Counted from the first letter of the stretch, positions 35,901 through 45,510 are shown. The stretch is 64,000 nucleotides of DNA from Proteles cristata cristata (GCA_017311185.1 JAESUZ010002608.1:186001-250000), one strand, 5' to 3'. Numbers and translations are program-made. The notes: generated by a model not told the origin, from the letters alone.

Positions 35901-38900
35901 AATTCATACCCCACTCTGCTGGTCCAGCACCTCTGCGGCGCACACCAGCAGCACACCCCTGCAGGACATGTGCAACACACACCCGTGCAGCGCACACCTG
36001 CAGCACACACACCTGCAACACATTCCTGCAGCACACACCCCTGCTGTACACACCTATAGCACACCTACAGCACACTCCTGCAGCACACACCCCTGCTGTA
36101 CACACCTACAGCACACACCCCTACAGTGCACACCTGCAGCACACACACCTGCAACACACTCCTGCAACACACACCCCTGCCGTACATACCTACAGCACAC
36201 ACACCTATAGCACGCACCCCTACAGTGCACATCTGCAGCACACACACCTGCAGCACACATCCCTGCTGTACACACCTACAGCACACTCCTGCAGCACACA
36301 CCCCTGCCATACACACCTACAGCACACTCTTGCAGCACACACCTCTGCAGTGCACACCTACAGCATACACCCCTGCCATGCACACCTACAGCACACTCCT
36401 GCAACACACACCCCTACAGCACACACCTGCAGTCCCCAACTCAGGACACTACGTTGCAAGGAGAGCACCAAGCAGGCAGTGAGGAAGGGAGGGGCAGGGG
36501 AGGTCCTGGAATTTCCGCCAGAGAAGGGAAGGTTTAATGGGTCCAGGGTGGCCATGGTGGGGTCGCAGAAGGGCCATCACTGTGAGATGATGTGCATGTT
36601 CCAAAGAGCAGTGGGTCATGTCAGTAATGGTAGATGTTTCTATGCAGGAGGAATGTCCTGACCTGTAGATAATTCATAGATGGGATGGGCTTCTTGGAGG
36701 ATGGATGGTAACTGGCTGTGGGCCAGGATTCCAACCCAAGACATGAGCTACCCCCGAAGAGTAAAGAGCACTGGACATGGAGTCAGAAAAGCTGGGTGTC
36801 TCCCGTCATCTGTCTCTGTGACTGTGGAACTCCATTTTCTTATCTATAACAATATTCCCCCAAGTCTTTCTCCCCCAGGGTGTTTTGAGGGTCATGTGAC
36901 ATGATGTATCTAAAAGAACTGTGTAAATTACAAAGCTCTTGGGAGATAGAAAAGTGAGTATATTATTCCCTCGAAGGATCCCTTTTGTGAACTGCCTTCA
37001 GGGTTCTAGCTGGGTAGACCTAGCGCCCTGTTCTCCCTCATCAGGGAGAGACTGCCCCTAGTCTGTTCCTCGGAGGCCCAGGCCCAACACCCACCCATCC
37101 ACCTGCTCACCCCTTCCCCTGAGCAGCACACATATGCAACAACAGGGACAGGGGCTCTCCCGCCGTCTTCAAGCTGAAGGCAGAGCACAGCTTCCAGACC
37201 TTAGCTCAACCATACTTCAGAGGCTCACACACAGGAGGTGAGGAGGTAAGCCCAAAGGCACTTGCACAGAGCAAGAAAGCAGCACAGTGGTCTACCACTC
37301 TTGGTGCCTCAGCTCCTTACCTGGCCTTTTGGGAAGCCCATTCCTGTTGACCTGCATTTTCAAGGGATCTCATCCAATCCAACACATTAAGTTCAAAACA
37401 TGCCATCGCTTGCCAAGCCTGTTTCCCCTCTGTGAATGGGAGTGTTGGTCTCCTTGGATGAGCCCCAAGGCTCCATGCCTCTGTGGAGTCAGGCAGTCCT
37501 GAGTCTGAATGCTGGCTTTCCTTCCTAGCTATGTGACCTTATGTAATTACTCAACCTCTCTGTGCCTCAGTTTATTACATGCAACCCAGGAATAACTGTG
37601 CTTACATCTAGGATCATTTGTGAGAACTAAAAGAGATACTACTGGGAACTTGCTCAACACAGAGGTGCACAGTAAGTGCTCTTATTATCATCACTATCGC
37701 CGGGGTCTTGGGACTGTATTGTAACCGTGGAATCCTGGGCTTTGGGGCAGCAGGGCAGGCGTTAGGGAAGCGTACGGGGTTAGGGGACTTGTAGGCGCAG
37801 TGGGACCGCCCGAATGAGGCAGTCTCGGGCACCTCAAGAGTCATGGGAGACGAGATCCCGGGAGATGCCTCTCCAGTCACGGGGTGGGCTTCTGGGTCCC
37901 CAGGTGGGAGACGCTCCCAGAGTCCTAAGGTTTCCAGCCCCCCACCTCGGCGGGGATGCCCCCCCAGAGTCGGGGGGTGGGGGCCCGCGCGGCCCGGGGG
38001 CAGGGCTGACTCTCCGGGGGCCCGCCCGCAGGTGCGCCCGCCCAGCGCTGGTCCATGCACGTGCCGGCCGAGGTGAGCGCGGCGGCGGGCGAGGCGGCCG
38101 TGCTGCCCTGCACCTTCACGCACCCGCACCGCCACTACGACGGGCCGCTCACGGCCATCTGGCGCGCGGGCGAGGCGTACGCGGGCCCGCAGGTGTTCCG
38201 GTGCGCGGCGGCGCGGGGCAGCGAGCTCTGCCAGACGGCGCTGAGCCTGCACGGCCGCTTCCGCCTGCTGGGCAACCCGCGCCGCAACGACCTGTCGCTG
38301 CGCGTCGAGCGCCTCGCTCTGGCCGACGACGGCCGCTACTTCTGCCGCGTCGAGTTCGCCGGCGACGTCCACGACCGCTACGAGAGCCGCCACGGCATCC
38401 GGCTCCGCGTGACCGGTGAGCGCCGTACCCTTCTTCCCGGGCCCGTTCCCGCCCCGTCCCGTCCCGAGAGCTTTCCGGGCGCCCGCACTGCGCCCGCCGC
38501 GGGCATAGAAAGGCAGCAGCACACAGCCCCTCTCTAGCGTAGGGGTGTCTCACACCCGGCGATGGCCACGAGCCGCCTGAGAATTTGTTTAAAATGCAGA
38601 CTGCTTGCTCTGAGAAGGGCTGAACGGGGCCCAGGAATAGGCACTGTAATGAAGCGCGTAGAGGCGAACGTCCGCAGAAGCTCGCAGTCGAGGGGGAGAG
38701 AAGTACGGGTTGAACAGTAATCCTGAATATGGCAAAGCCTGCAATGGGATGTGTGCTCTGTGCACTGAAGGGCACCCGCAGCCCCTCGGGTGCAGGGTGC
38801 CCAGGGAGCCCACAAGTGCCCAGTACTTTGCTAGACCCTGGCATAAAGAAGTGGGAACCAAGGTCCCCGGTGCCTGGAACACTGGTTCTCAACCCTGGCT

Positions 38901-41900
38901 GCGCACTGGAATTAGCCGGGGCGCCTTTAAATATCCTAGCCCCACCCCCACCCTCCGTGCTGTGGGGATCCAGTTCTGGGTCCCAGTCTGGCTCTGCCAA
39001 GAACTTCCCATGTGCCCTTGGGCTGGCCTGGCTGCCTCTCCGAATGCATTTCAGTTTCGTCCCAGGGCCCTCGCCACCCTGCCGTAGACAGGTTGTCTGG
39101 GAGTGGGACGTGCCCCTGAAATCGTACCAGCAGACAGTCCCCAGCCCTGAGCTACGGCAACAATAACGAGTGAACATTTGTCAGTGGGCCACGCCCTAAT
39201 CCAAGTACCCAATATGTCTTAACTTGCCAAATCTTCTCAACGACCCCATAAGGTAAGTGATCCCCATTTTACGCATGAAGAAACTGAGGCACGGAGCTTC
39301 GGAATAACTTGCCCAAGGCCATATCTCTATTGGGACCCAGGCACCGTGGCGCTAGAGCGCCTACCGCCCCCAAATCTCTCGGTGACTAAAGGGGACTGGG
39401 AGGGGTCTCCCTTGCCCTTGCCTTTCCCTTTGCCCGCTATGCTCTGACCAGGATTCGCTTTCTGCGCCGACCCCTCGGCCGCCGCCCGCAGCCGCCCCGC
39501 GGATCGTCAACCTCTCGGTGCTGCCCGGCCCGGCGCACGCCTTCCACGCGCTCTGCACGGCCGAGGGGGAGCCGCCACCCGTCCTCGACTGGTCCGGCCC
39601 GGCCCTGGGCAACGGCTCGGCCGCCGCGCAGGGCCCGGGTCAGGGACAGGGTCACGGCCACCAGGTGACCGCCGAGCTGCCCGCGCTGGCCCACGACGGC
39701 CGCTACACGTGCACGGCCTCCAACAGCCTGGGCCGCGCGGAGGCCAGCGTCTACTTGTTCCGATTCCACGGCGCCTCCGGGGCCTCCGCGCTCGCCCTCC
39801 CGCTCGGGGCGCTCGGCCTCAAGGCGCTGCTGCTGCTCGGCGTTCTGGCCGCCCGCGCCGCCGCCCGCCGCCGCCTAGGTGGGTGCACTCTGGGGCCAGG
39901 GTGGGGCGGGGCGGGCGCTCTCCTAGGTAAGGCGGTCTCGCTGCCCTCCTGTCAAAACCCAGCCCGAACACTCTCTGCACCCGTGCGCCATCTCACGTTC
40001 CTCTCCCTGCGTACAGCCCAGGACGTGGGAACTAGCAAGGAGCTTCCTTTTACACTAAGGAAGCTGACACCGGAGAGGTTAAGGAACTTGCCTATGGCCA
40101 GCGGCAGAGATAGAGACCCGAAAAGCATAGCGCTGCCCTTTCGGCGGCACCCCATAAATGACTCCACAGTAAGGCTTCCCAAATAGCACCATTCTGGTGT
40201 GGTACAGTAAGCATCTTGAGGACCTACTGTGTGCTGTGTAGGTGCCAGGAATACAGAGATGAGTAAGAGATGCCCAGTCTGCAGGGAGAAGGGCTGTCCG
40301 GTTGCCCAGGTACCACAGAATCACAGAGTGGCAGACCACATTCTGGTGGGACATCTGGATAGGGGCCAGGAGGGAAGGTGAGAGCTAACTCAGAAACTCC
40401 AACGAGGAGCTTGGTGGTGTTCCCAGCAGAGGGAGCAGCAAACGCAGAGGTGAGGAAGTGTGAGTTAGTAGGGTGTCTGGGCGAGCTGCTCCTCAGGAGC
40501 GCCTGCTCTCGCTGAGCTGGTGGGGAAATCTGCTTGTGCCCCAGACAGGGGCTGCCCAGAGCTCCCAGGCCACCCAGGTCAGCAGCCCCAGACTCAGCCT
40601 CTCCTGGGATGGAATCCAAAGTTTGTCACAATTGCCCTTCCTGTGGCTATGCCATCGTCTGTCTTTCTGGTTCTAGAAACCCACCAAGCATTCTGTACTG
40701 CACAGTCCTCAGAAAGGGAGGTCTTTCTGCTGGGCGGCACCTCACGCTCCTCTCCTCCTCATTAACTCCTGGTCCTCTGCCAGGCCACTTCACACCCTGC
40801 TAGCTCGTGTTTGTTACACATCCCCTCAGAGCACTTTCCACAGTGGGGTAGGGTGGACAGCCAGGGCCTGTAGCCTGAGGCAACCATGGAGATTCATGCC
40901 TCCCCCCTCCACCTCTCTCTCTCTCTCTCTCTGTCCCTCACACAGAGCACCCAGTCACCCAGGACACCCCACCACGGTGAGTACCTTCCCCTCACCCACC
41001 CGGCTCTAGTCCCCACTGGCCAAGGTGTGCAGGCTTCTCAAGGCCCGTGCAATAAGGATAAAGAAGAGGGTTGGGGGCTGGACCTTGACCAGGGCTTAGA
41101 CTCCCCCTGTGGCCTTCCAAAGCCCTCCTCTTCGGTCTCCCAAGTCCTTGCCCTGATCAGGCCATGCTGACCTGCCCTCCCCACTCCACCACCAGCATTT
41201 ACAGTCTGGGCTTCACCCTGGTGTCTCTCCCAGACCTGCCTGGTTTCCTGGTGCTACAGGGCCATTTTCCTGTCTTATGTCCACACTAGATGTGATTCCT
41301 CAACGCTGTGTCTCCTCTTGTGCTCCTCAGCATTCTAGAACAGGCAGACTCACACAAAAGCCACCTGGGGGCACTGATTCTCCCCCAAAGCTGAAAACTT
41401 TGCAAACACAATGCCATTAGAGGTCCAGAGGGTTAAGCTAGGAAGCGCTGGTGCCCAGGCTCCCCTTCTCTCCCAGTGTCTGCTCATGTGGAAGTCTGTG
41501 TTGAAGAAGAAAGAATCCAATTCACTGACCCTGGGCAGTGTGCCTGGGATGCTGGGGAGTCAGGAGGTGGAACACAGTCTTTCAGGGCCCATTGGACAAA
41601 CCCAGGCATTCCTGTAACTCCATCCCTGCCTGTGCCGAGGCCTGGAGAAGCCATAATGCCAGCCCAGTCCCCTCTCTCCAGCTGCCTGCTCAACTATCCC
41701 CCACATTCTTGAAAACCTGTGCAATGTCCCTTTTCTTTGCTGATTCACTAGCACACCAAGGCACCTAAATCAGAAAGCTGAGTGTTCAAATATTTATTGA
41801 GTACCTGCCATGTACCAGACGCTGTTTTGGATACGAACACTACAGCAAACTTCCCTGACCTCAGAAAACTCACATAACATGGAGAATTTAATAAACACCT

Positions 41901-42788
41901 AGACACAATCATCTTAGATTCTAAAATAAGAGCTGTGAGGAAAATGGACAGGGCCACGCAGCAGAGCTCCCAGCGGAGGGAGGCATTCATGGGCAGGCCA
42001 AAGGCTCAGGGGACACCTGGGAATGGGCTGATGGGAAATCACTGAGTGGTGGGGAGCAGACAGGTGGCCCCATCTATACAAGAGTGGAGGCCAGGAGACT
42101 TTTGGGGTGGCTGCTGACGAAGGCTGAGGCCGGCTTGACACTAGGAAGGAGGTGGGCTGGTGGAGGTGGGGAGGTGGGGCAGGTGGAAGGCGGGGTTGAC
42201 CAGACGGCCAGGTGGGCAGCAGGGCCAAAGGAGGCAGCAAGGTGCCCAGGCCTGAGCTGTACCCTGGTGTCACTGACCAAGATGAAGACAAGAGAGAGGG
42301 AAGGGGTGGGGTGGTGAGGATCATGGGAGCACTTACATGTAGGTCTGAGGTGCTCATTAGGGAAGTCAAAGTCAGGAGAGCAGCTGGGGCTCAGGAGGCC
42401 AAGCCTAGGAGAGCAGTCTGGAGGGCACGTGACACAAGATGGTTGTTGAAGCCACCAACGAGATCCCTTAGAGAAGATGGAGCCTCTGCGGTCTGGGCTG
42501 CCATTCCCCAGAGCCTCCTCCCCGCTCCGCAGCTGCTGCCCCTGCCCTGTCTCCACCCTTCAGGTAGTCCCCAAGCCATCTCTGTTGTACTAAGCCCCAG
42601 GCCCCTCTCGTTCCCCCTTCCTGCCTGTCGCCGGGGCATGGTCTGGGCAAGTGGCAACGACCCCACTTCTGTATCGGGTAGTCAACCGACTCTCTTCTGT
42701 CCACAGGCCCCAGGCTCAGGAGTCCAACTATGAGAATTTGAGCCAGATGAGCCCTCGGGACCCACCAGCAGCCACATGTTTACCGTGA
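29946..42788 (+). CDS. SIGLEC15: SIGLEC15, sialic-acid-binding Ig-like lectin 15 (complete six-exon gene)
   Basis: Exons join at 29946-29997, 37612-37671, 38032-38415, 39492-39878, 40946-40976 and 42707-42788. They give 996 nt, 331 residues plus stop; I recall human as 328. All introns are GT-AG and all phases fit. Order: signal peptide (~1-19), short stem (~20-42), V-set domain (~43-165), C2-set domain (~168-257), transmembrane helix (~262-285) and cytoplasmic tail. V-set cysteines are C64, C142 and the extra pair C95/C104. R143 (motif YFCRVEF) matches the sialic-acid-binding arginine. K276 in the membrane helix matches the lysine (human K274) that pairs with DAP12. Sequons are N172 and N206. 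The tail has a conserved NYENLSQM motif, a YxxL-type signal. Family knowledge: cell-surface receptor on myeloid cells and osteoclasts, preferring sialyl-Tn-type glycans, promoting osteoclast differentiation and suppressing T cells. Exon 2 is MIR-derived. I am very sure of identity; exon ends are read by eye. Confidence 0.96.
30162..30215. repeat. 27-bp tandem duplication in SIGLEC15 intron 1
   Basis: Two copies of a unit starting CAGTGACTTTAGGCAATCCT differ by one base (CTCTGG versus CTTTGG). They lie 165 bp after exon 1. Confidence 0.9.
30965..31115 (-). repeat. MIR, antisense, in SIGLEC15 intron 1
   Basis: TTCACAGATGAGGCAACAGAGGT-like core with AGTAACTCACATAAGCCTCA upstream. Confidence 0.65.
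31350..31550 (+). repeat. MIR, sense, in SIGLEC15 intron 1
   Basis: CTGGCTCTGTGTGGTCTATT, AGCTGTGTGGTCCTTGGAAGG and a CAGTGATTGTGCAATAAATG end. Confidence 0.65.
33775..33945 (-). repeat. MIR, antisense, in SIGLEC15 intron 1
   Basis: CCCAATTTGCAGCAAAGGAA and GCCCAAGGATCACCCAATAA resemble reverse MIR. Confidence 0.55.
34625..34780 (+). repeat. MIR, sense, in SIGLEC15 intron 1
   Basis: GGACCTTGGGCAGTCACGTGG, CTCAGTTCTCCCTTCCCC and ATGGGGTTGTTGTACACATG follow MIR order. Confidence 0.6.
35300..35480 (+). repeat. L2-like 3' end in SIGLEC15 intron 1
   Basis: TCTTTGTAACCCTGGCTTG, AGTGCCTGGCTTAGAG and TCTGATAAATGTCTGCTAAT resemble the L2 3' end. Confidence 0.5.
35936..36432. repeat. Minisatellite in SIGLEC15 intron 1
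   Basis: About 500 bp of imperfect tandem copies of a ~12-13-nt core (GCACACACCTGCA / GCACACCTACA) are arranged in higher-order blocks of roughly 36-40 nt. All frames stay open over most of it, producing spurious Cys- or His/Thr-rich open frames on both strands. It lies in intron 1. Confidence 0.9.
36755..36970 (+). repeat. MIR, sense, in SIGLEC15 intron 1
   Basis: GTAAAGAGCACTGGACATGG and GGAGTCAGAAAAGCTGGG, ending AGAAAAGTGAGTATATTATT. Confidence 0.6.
37488..37697 (+). repeat. MIR SINE containing SIGLEC15 exon 2
   Basis: This matches the MIR consensus along its length: GTCAGGCAGTCCTGAGT, CTAGCTATGTGACCTTA, AACCTCTCTGTGCCTCAGTTT, then the MIR 3' half (GTGAGAACTAAAAGAGATA and CAGTAAGTGCTCTTATTAT). 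It has the same orientation as the gene. Coordinates are approximate to within about 10 bp. Confidence 0.88.
37612..37671 (+). CDS. SIGLEC15: SIGLEC15 coding exon 2 (60-nt stem exon, MIR-derived)
   Basis: This small exon has acceptor CATCTAG ending at 37611 and donor GTAAGT at 37672. Phase 1 on both sides lets it be included or skipped without a frameshift. It encodes the stem just after the signal peptide, with cores SFVRTK and NLLNTEVH that match human and mouse Siglec-15 as I remember them. The whole exon and both splice sites lie in a sense-oriented MIR SINE (37488-37697); the donor comes from the MIR segment AGTAAG(C/T)GCT. It is too short to stand out as an open frame and was found through its splice sites and phase. 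Confidence 0.9.
37900..38520. other. CpG island over SIGLEC15 exon 3
   Basis: CpG density is very high and GC content is well above the flanks. The island covers the V-set exon and its intron edges. It sits about 8 kb inside the gene, so it does not mark the coding start. Confidence 0.8.
38032..38415 (+). CDS. SIGLEC15: SIGLEC15 coding exon 3 (V-set Ig domain, sialic-acid site)
   Basis: 384 nt, phase 1 on both sides; acceptor CCGCAG ends at 38031 and donor GTGAGC starts at 38416. It encodes residues 38-166, starting APAQRWSMHV. Landmarks are LPCTF (C64), FTHPHRHYDGP, AIWRAGE, FRCAAARGSELC (C95, C104), LRVERLALADDGRYFCRVEF (C142, R143) and DRYESRHG. R143 is the ligand-binding arginine by position and motif. 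The exon lies in very GC-rich, CpG-dense DNA, and long open frames on the opposite strand here are by-products of that composition. Confidence 0.96.
39170..39355 (-). repeat. MIR, antisense, in SIGLEC15 intron 3
   Basis: CCCATTTTACGCATGAAGAA, ACTGAGGCACGGAGC and CTTGCCCAAGGCCATAT are clear reverse-MIR phrases. Confidence 0.75.
39440..39930. other. CpG island over SIGLEC15 exon 4
   Basis: A second dense CpG block covers the C2-set/transmembrane exon. It is separated from the first by about 900 bp of lower-GC intron containing an antisense MIR. Confidence 0.75.
39492..39878 (+). CDS. SIGLEC15: SIGLEC15 coding exon 4 (C2-set Ig domain and transmembrane helix)
   Basis: 387 nt; acceptor CCGCAG ends at 39491 and donor GTGGGT starts at 39879. 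The exon starts APRIVNLSV, with C2-set cysteines at 187 (HALCTAEGE) and 239 (GRYTCTASNSLG). It continues through VYLFRFHGASGAS into a hydrophobic helix with K276 (GLKALLLLGVLAA) and a stop-transfer ARAAARRRL. Sequons are N172 (NLS) and N206 (NGS). The C-E loop holds a Gly/Gln/His-rich run, GPGQGQGHGHQ, which by my recollection makes it two residues longer than in human. The exon is GC- and CpG-rich. Confidence 0.95.
40000..40135 (-). repeat. MIR, antisense, in SIGLEC15 intron 4
   Basis: AGGAAGCTGACACCGGAGAG, then GTTAAGGAACTTGCCTATGG and CAGAGATAGAGACCCG. Confidence 0.6.
40912..40932 (+). repeat. (CT)n microsatellite in exon-5 acceptor tract
   Basis: A run of about ten CT units ends 14 bp before the SIGLEC15 exon 5 boundary. 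It serves as most of the polypyrimidine tract of that acceptor. Confidence 0.9.
40946..40976 (+). CDS. SIGLEC15: SIGLEC15 coding exon 5 (juxtamembrane tail, 31 nt)
   Basis: A 31-nt exon between acceptor CACACAG and donor GTGAGT. It completes a Glu codon and encodes EHPVTQDTPP plus two bases of Arg. Human has EHLDTPDTPPR at this place as I recall, so both identity and phase agree. The polypyrimidine tract of its acceptor is a (CT)n microsatellite at 40912-40932. Confidence 0.88.
42707..42788 (+). CDS. SIGLEC15: SIGLEC15 coding exon 6 (C-terminal tail and stop)
   Basis: The acceptor TCCACAG ends at 42706. The exon encodes (R)PQAQESNYENLSQMSP, then RDPPAATCLP and TGA at 42786-42788. The tyrosine motif NYENLSQM is the conserved tail signature. 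The last residues differ from human (which ends ATMCSP), as expected for a fast-evolving C-terminus. I found no AATAAA on the + strand between the stop and about 48.1 kb, so the end of the 3'UTR is unknown. Confidence 0.93.
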
Positions 42789-43099
42789 GGAGTCTTTTGG
42801 CCACTGGCATCCTCTTGTGCAGCGTGAGGAGCAAAGGCCAATGCCAGGCTTGGCTGGGACAGCCCTTCCTGGCTCCCAGCCACCTTGGCAGCCCCCTGTC
42901 AGGCGAGCCCCTGCAAAAGGTTTCCAGACCCCATTCACAGAGGCTCAGTGGTTTCCTACATCAATGTCTGTCCCAGAGCCCCATGTATGTCAGTGGGACC
43001 AGCATTTGGAAAGAATGTATATGTGTGTGCATGTGTGTGTGCGTGTGTGCATGAGCTCCAGTGTGAAATTTACAGTCAAGCTCTGGCCCTTTCTTACAG

Positions 43100-43310
43100 A
43101 GAACACCATCATAAAATGGGCAAGACACTGGTCAAAGGGTCTCTCAGGCTCTGACCTGCTGTGTCGACCAGGGCACTTTGTTACCTCTCTGAGTGTTAGT
43201 TTGTCCACTCTTAAACATGGACAATAATCTCCCCTCCTGGCTACTAGGACTATCAAGATCTGAAGAAATAATGGATGTGAAGGGACTTTGGGAAGTACAG
43301 AGCTATGTAC
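43100..43310 (+). repeat. MIR, sense, downstream of SIGLEC15
   Basis: GGGCACTTTGTTACCTCTCT, GTTTGTCCACTCTTAAACAT and GGACAATAATCTCCCCTC match MIR order. Confidence 0.6.
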
Positions 43311-45508
43311 AGATGTGGGGGTGGGGGAGGCAGGTCACAGGCTCCTCCTTTCAGGCACCCTTGGGACGTGCAGAGACTTCTTGGAAAGTGGGGGCCCCGC
43401 ACCAGCCTGGCCAAGAACGAGGATTCCGGAGAGCAAGCCTCTGAGGCTGGGGCTGTGCAAACCTGCAGCCCCAGGAACATCAACTCAGCGGTGCAAGAAG
43501 CCCAGTAGCCCTGCCCCCTGGGGTCTCCTCTGTGACTGCCCACCTCTTACTCCAGTGGCTGCTCTGCACTGCCTTGAGCTGGGACCCCTGCAGAAAGGAA
43601 ATGAAACATCCATCATCTCACAGCATCTGGGATCCACTGTCCTCAAGGACCAAAAGCTGAGAGGTCAGAGGGGAAGTCTGGGCTGTAGGTTCATGCGGAT
43701 AAAGCAGCTGTGGTTGTGACCTCTCCCTGTGCCCCGCATCTGCCCTGGACGTGCGAGGTCTGAAGGCACCAGCAATTTCACAGCATTTGCCCGAGGCCTC
43801 GCAGACTGACTGCAGGGTGCTGCCTTCTGTGCTCACACCTCAGTGTGAGCCTGTGCATTTTAATTCCTGCAGTCTTTGGGCTCAGGGGATGGGGGAGGAG
43901 GTGTGCTTGAGCTCAGGGCAAGCTGGTGAGAAGAAAGGGCCTCTGGGCCAGGGACTGAAGAAGCAATGGGGACAGTCTTTCCAAACTTTTCCCAAAGCTA
44001 GGGTGGTAACCTAGAGGAAGGAAGGGTCCTCACTGATGCTTTTCTGGGGAGGTGGCCTGAGGTATGCGGGAGCTCCACAAGTTAATAAGTAGGGCAGTGG
44101 GTGACAAGGTTCCCTTGCTCAGCAGAGCCTTTGCCAGGGCAAGTGGGTGACAGCAGCTCATGGTTGTTAACTTGGGATCCATCCAGGAGCCTGTCTGAAC
44201 TGTCAGAAGGTCAGAGGAATTGGAATTTGTACTTCCTTGTATGACGATACTTTGGGCACCTCCATGGAGGGTCCTGTATCGCCAGGGAAGAAGTGAGGGA
44301 CACAGGGGTGGTGTGTCTTGAAACATCTGCAGGGTCTTTGAGGCCCGTTTCACAGCCAAGAAAAAGCTACAATAGCAATTATTTCTTATGTAACTATTTT
44401 GTGCTAGGAATTGGGCCAGGTGTCTGGGCATTCAGAAATGAACCAGGTGTGTGTATCAGTCAGTCTGAGCTAGGCTGAGCTGTGTTAACAAACAAACCCA
44501 AAATCACAGTGGCTGAAAACAACTAGAGTTTATTCTCCCCAGAATTACGTGTCTGTCACAGATTGGCATTGGAGCTTTGCTTGCTGTACTTATATAGGGA
44601 CCCGGGCTCCCAAGGATCCGCCATCTCTTATCATGGATCGTTGGGTTGGAGATAAAAAGAGAGCTCTCAAGGGCCTCCCACTTGAGATCATAACTCCTGG
44701 CCAGAACTAGCCACACACCACACTCACCCTCAAGGGGCTGGGCAGCCCGACCCTACACTGTTCCAGGAAAGAGGAAAGCCAAAAGCATGAGCAACAGCCC
44801 CGACAGCTCCACAGTAAGATTTCTCAGGTTAGTGACAACAGGCCAGTTAGCGGGAAATCCCATAAGGGCAACAGAATGCTGAAGGTGCTATGGGACCGCA
44901 CAGAAAGGAAGAGTAACCCAGTCTTGGGGTGGCTTTCTGGAAGAAGGGACATGGAAATGGTATGTGCCGGCCCTGTAAATGGGGGAGAATGGAAGTCAGA
45001 AGAACAAAGGTGATTCCAAGTGGAAAGGACAGTCTGGGCAAAGGCCAGGTAGTCGCACACAGCATGACAAAGTTGCTGGAGCATGAGGGGTGGAGGCCAG
45101 GCGGCAGGAGCTGGGGTGGCAGCAGGAGGGGGCTCCCACACAGCAGTGGTAGCGGCAAGTGCCAGCAGGGCTGAGAAGCAGAAGGGAGTGGAGCCCCCAA
45201 GGGGCCAAGCATGGTGCTGCATTCACCCTTCCCCACTGACTGTTGCACCTGCTCCACACCCACCATGCTCTGCAGCTGCGGTTTCCGCCTCGAGACCCTG
45301 GGCTCTCAGAGCCGTGTTTCTGCAGTGGTTTCTGAAGGTCACCTGCATCAGGAGCACCTGGGGAGCTTGCTCAACTCCCCATTCTGAGTGCTACCTGGGC
45401 CTCCTAAAAAGTGAGCTCTGAGGGTAGGTGCTGGAATTTTAAACAGATGCTTATGTGATTTTGCCCCTAACTTTGTATTATGATTTTCAATCATGTGTGT
45501 GCGCATGC

Positions 45509-45510
<2 letters not shown>

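Noticed and set aside
35936..36432. CRISPR-like repeat array
   Set aside because: Vertebrate context, no unique spacers and imperfect short tandem units. It is a minisatellite.
35828..36661. 277-codon + frame rich in Thr/His/Cys, and several Cys-rich - strand frames
   Set aside because: They arise from the CA-rich minisatellite, which stays open in most frames. No conserved domain.
37614..39177. Two long - strand open frames (302 and 342 codons) opposite SIGLEC15 exons 2-3
   Set aside because: They mirror the GC-rich V-set exon, are Arg/Ala/Gly-rich and low complexity, and cross splice sites and introns. No family resemblance.
42212..42733. 173-codon + frame overlapping the SIGLEC15 exon 6 acceptor
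   Set aside because: It is not in the frame of exon 6 and lacks homology. A shadow of intron 5.
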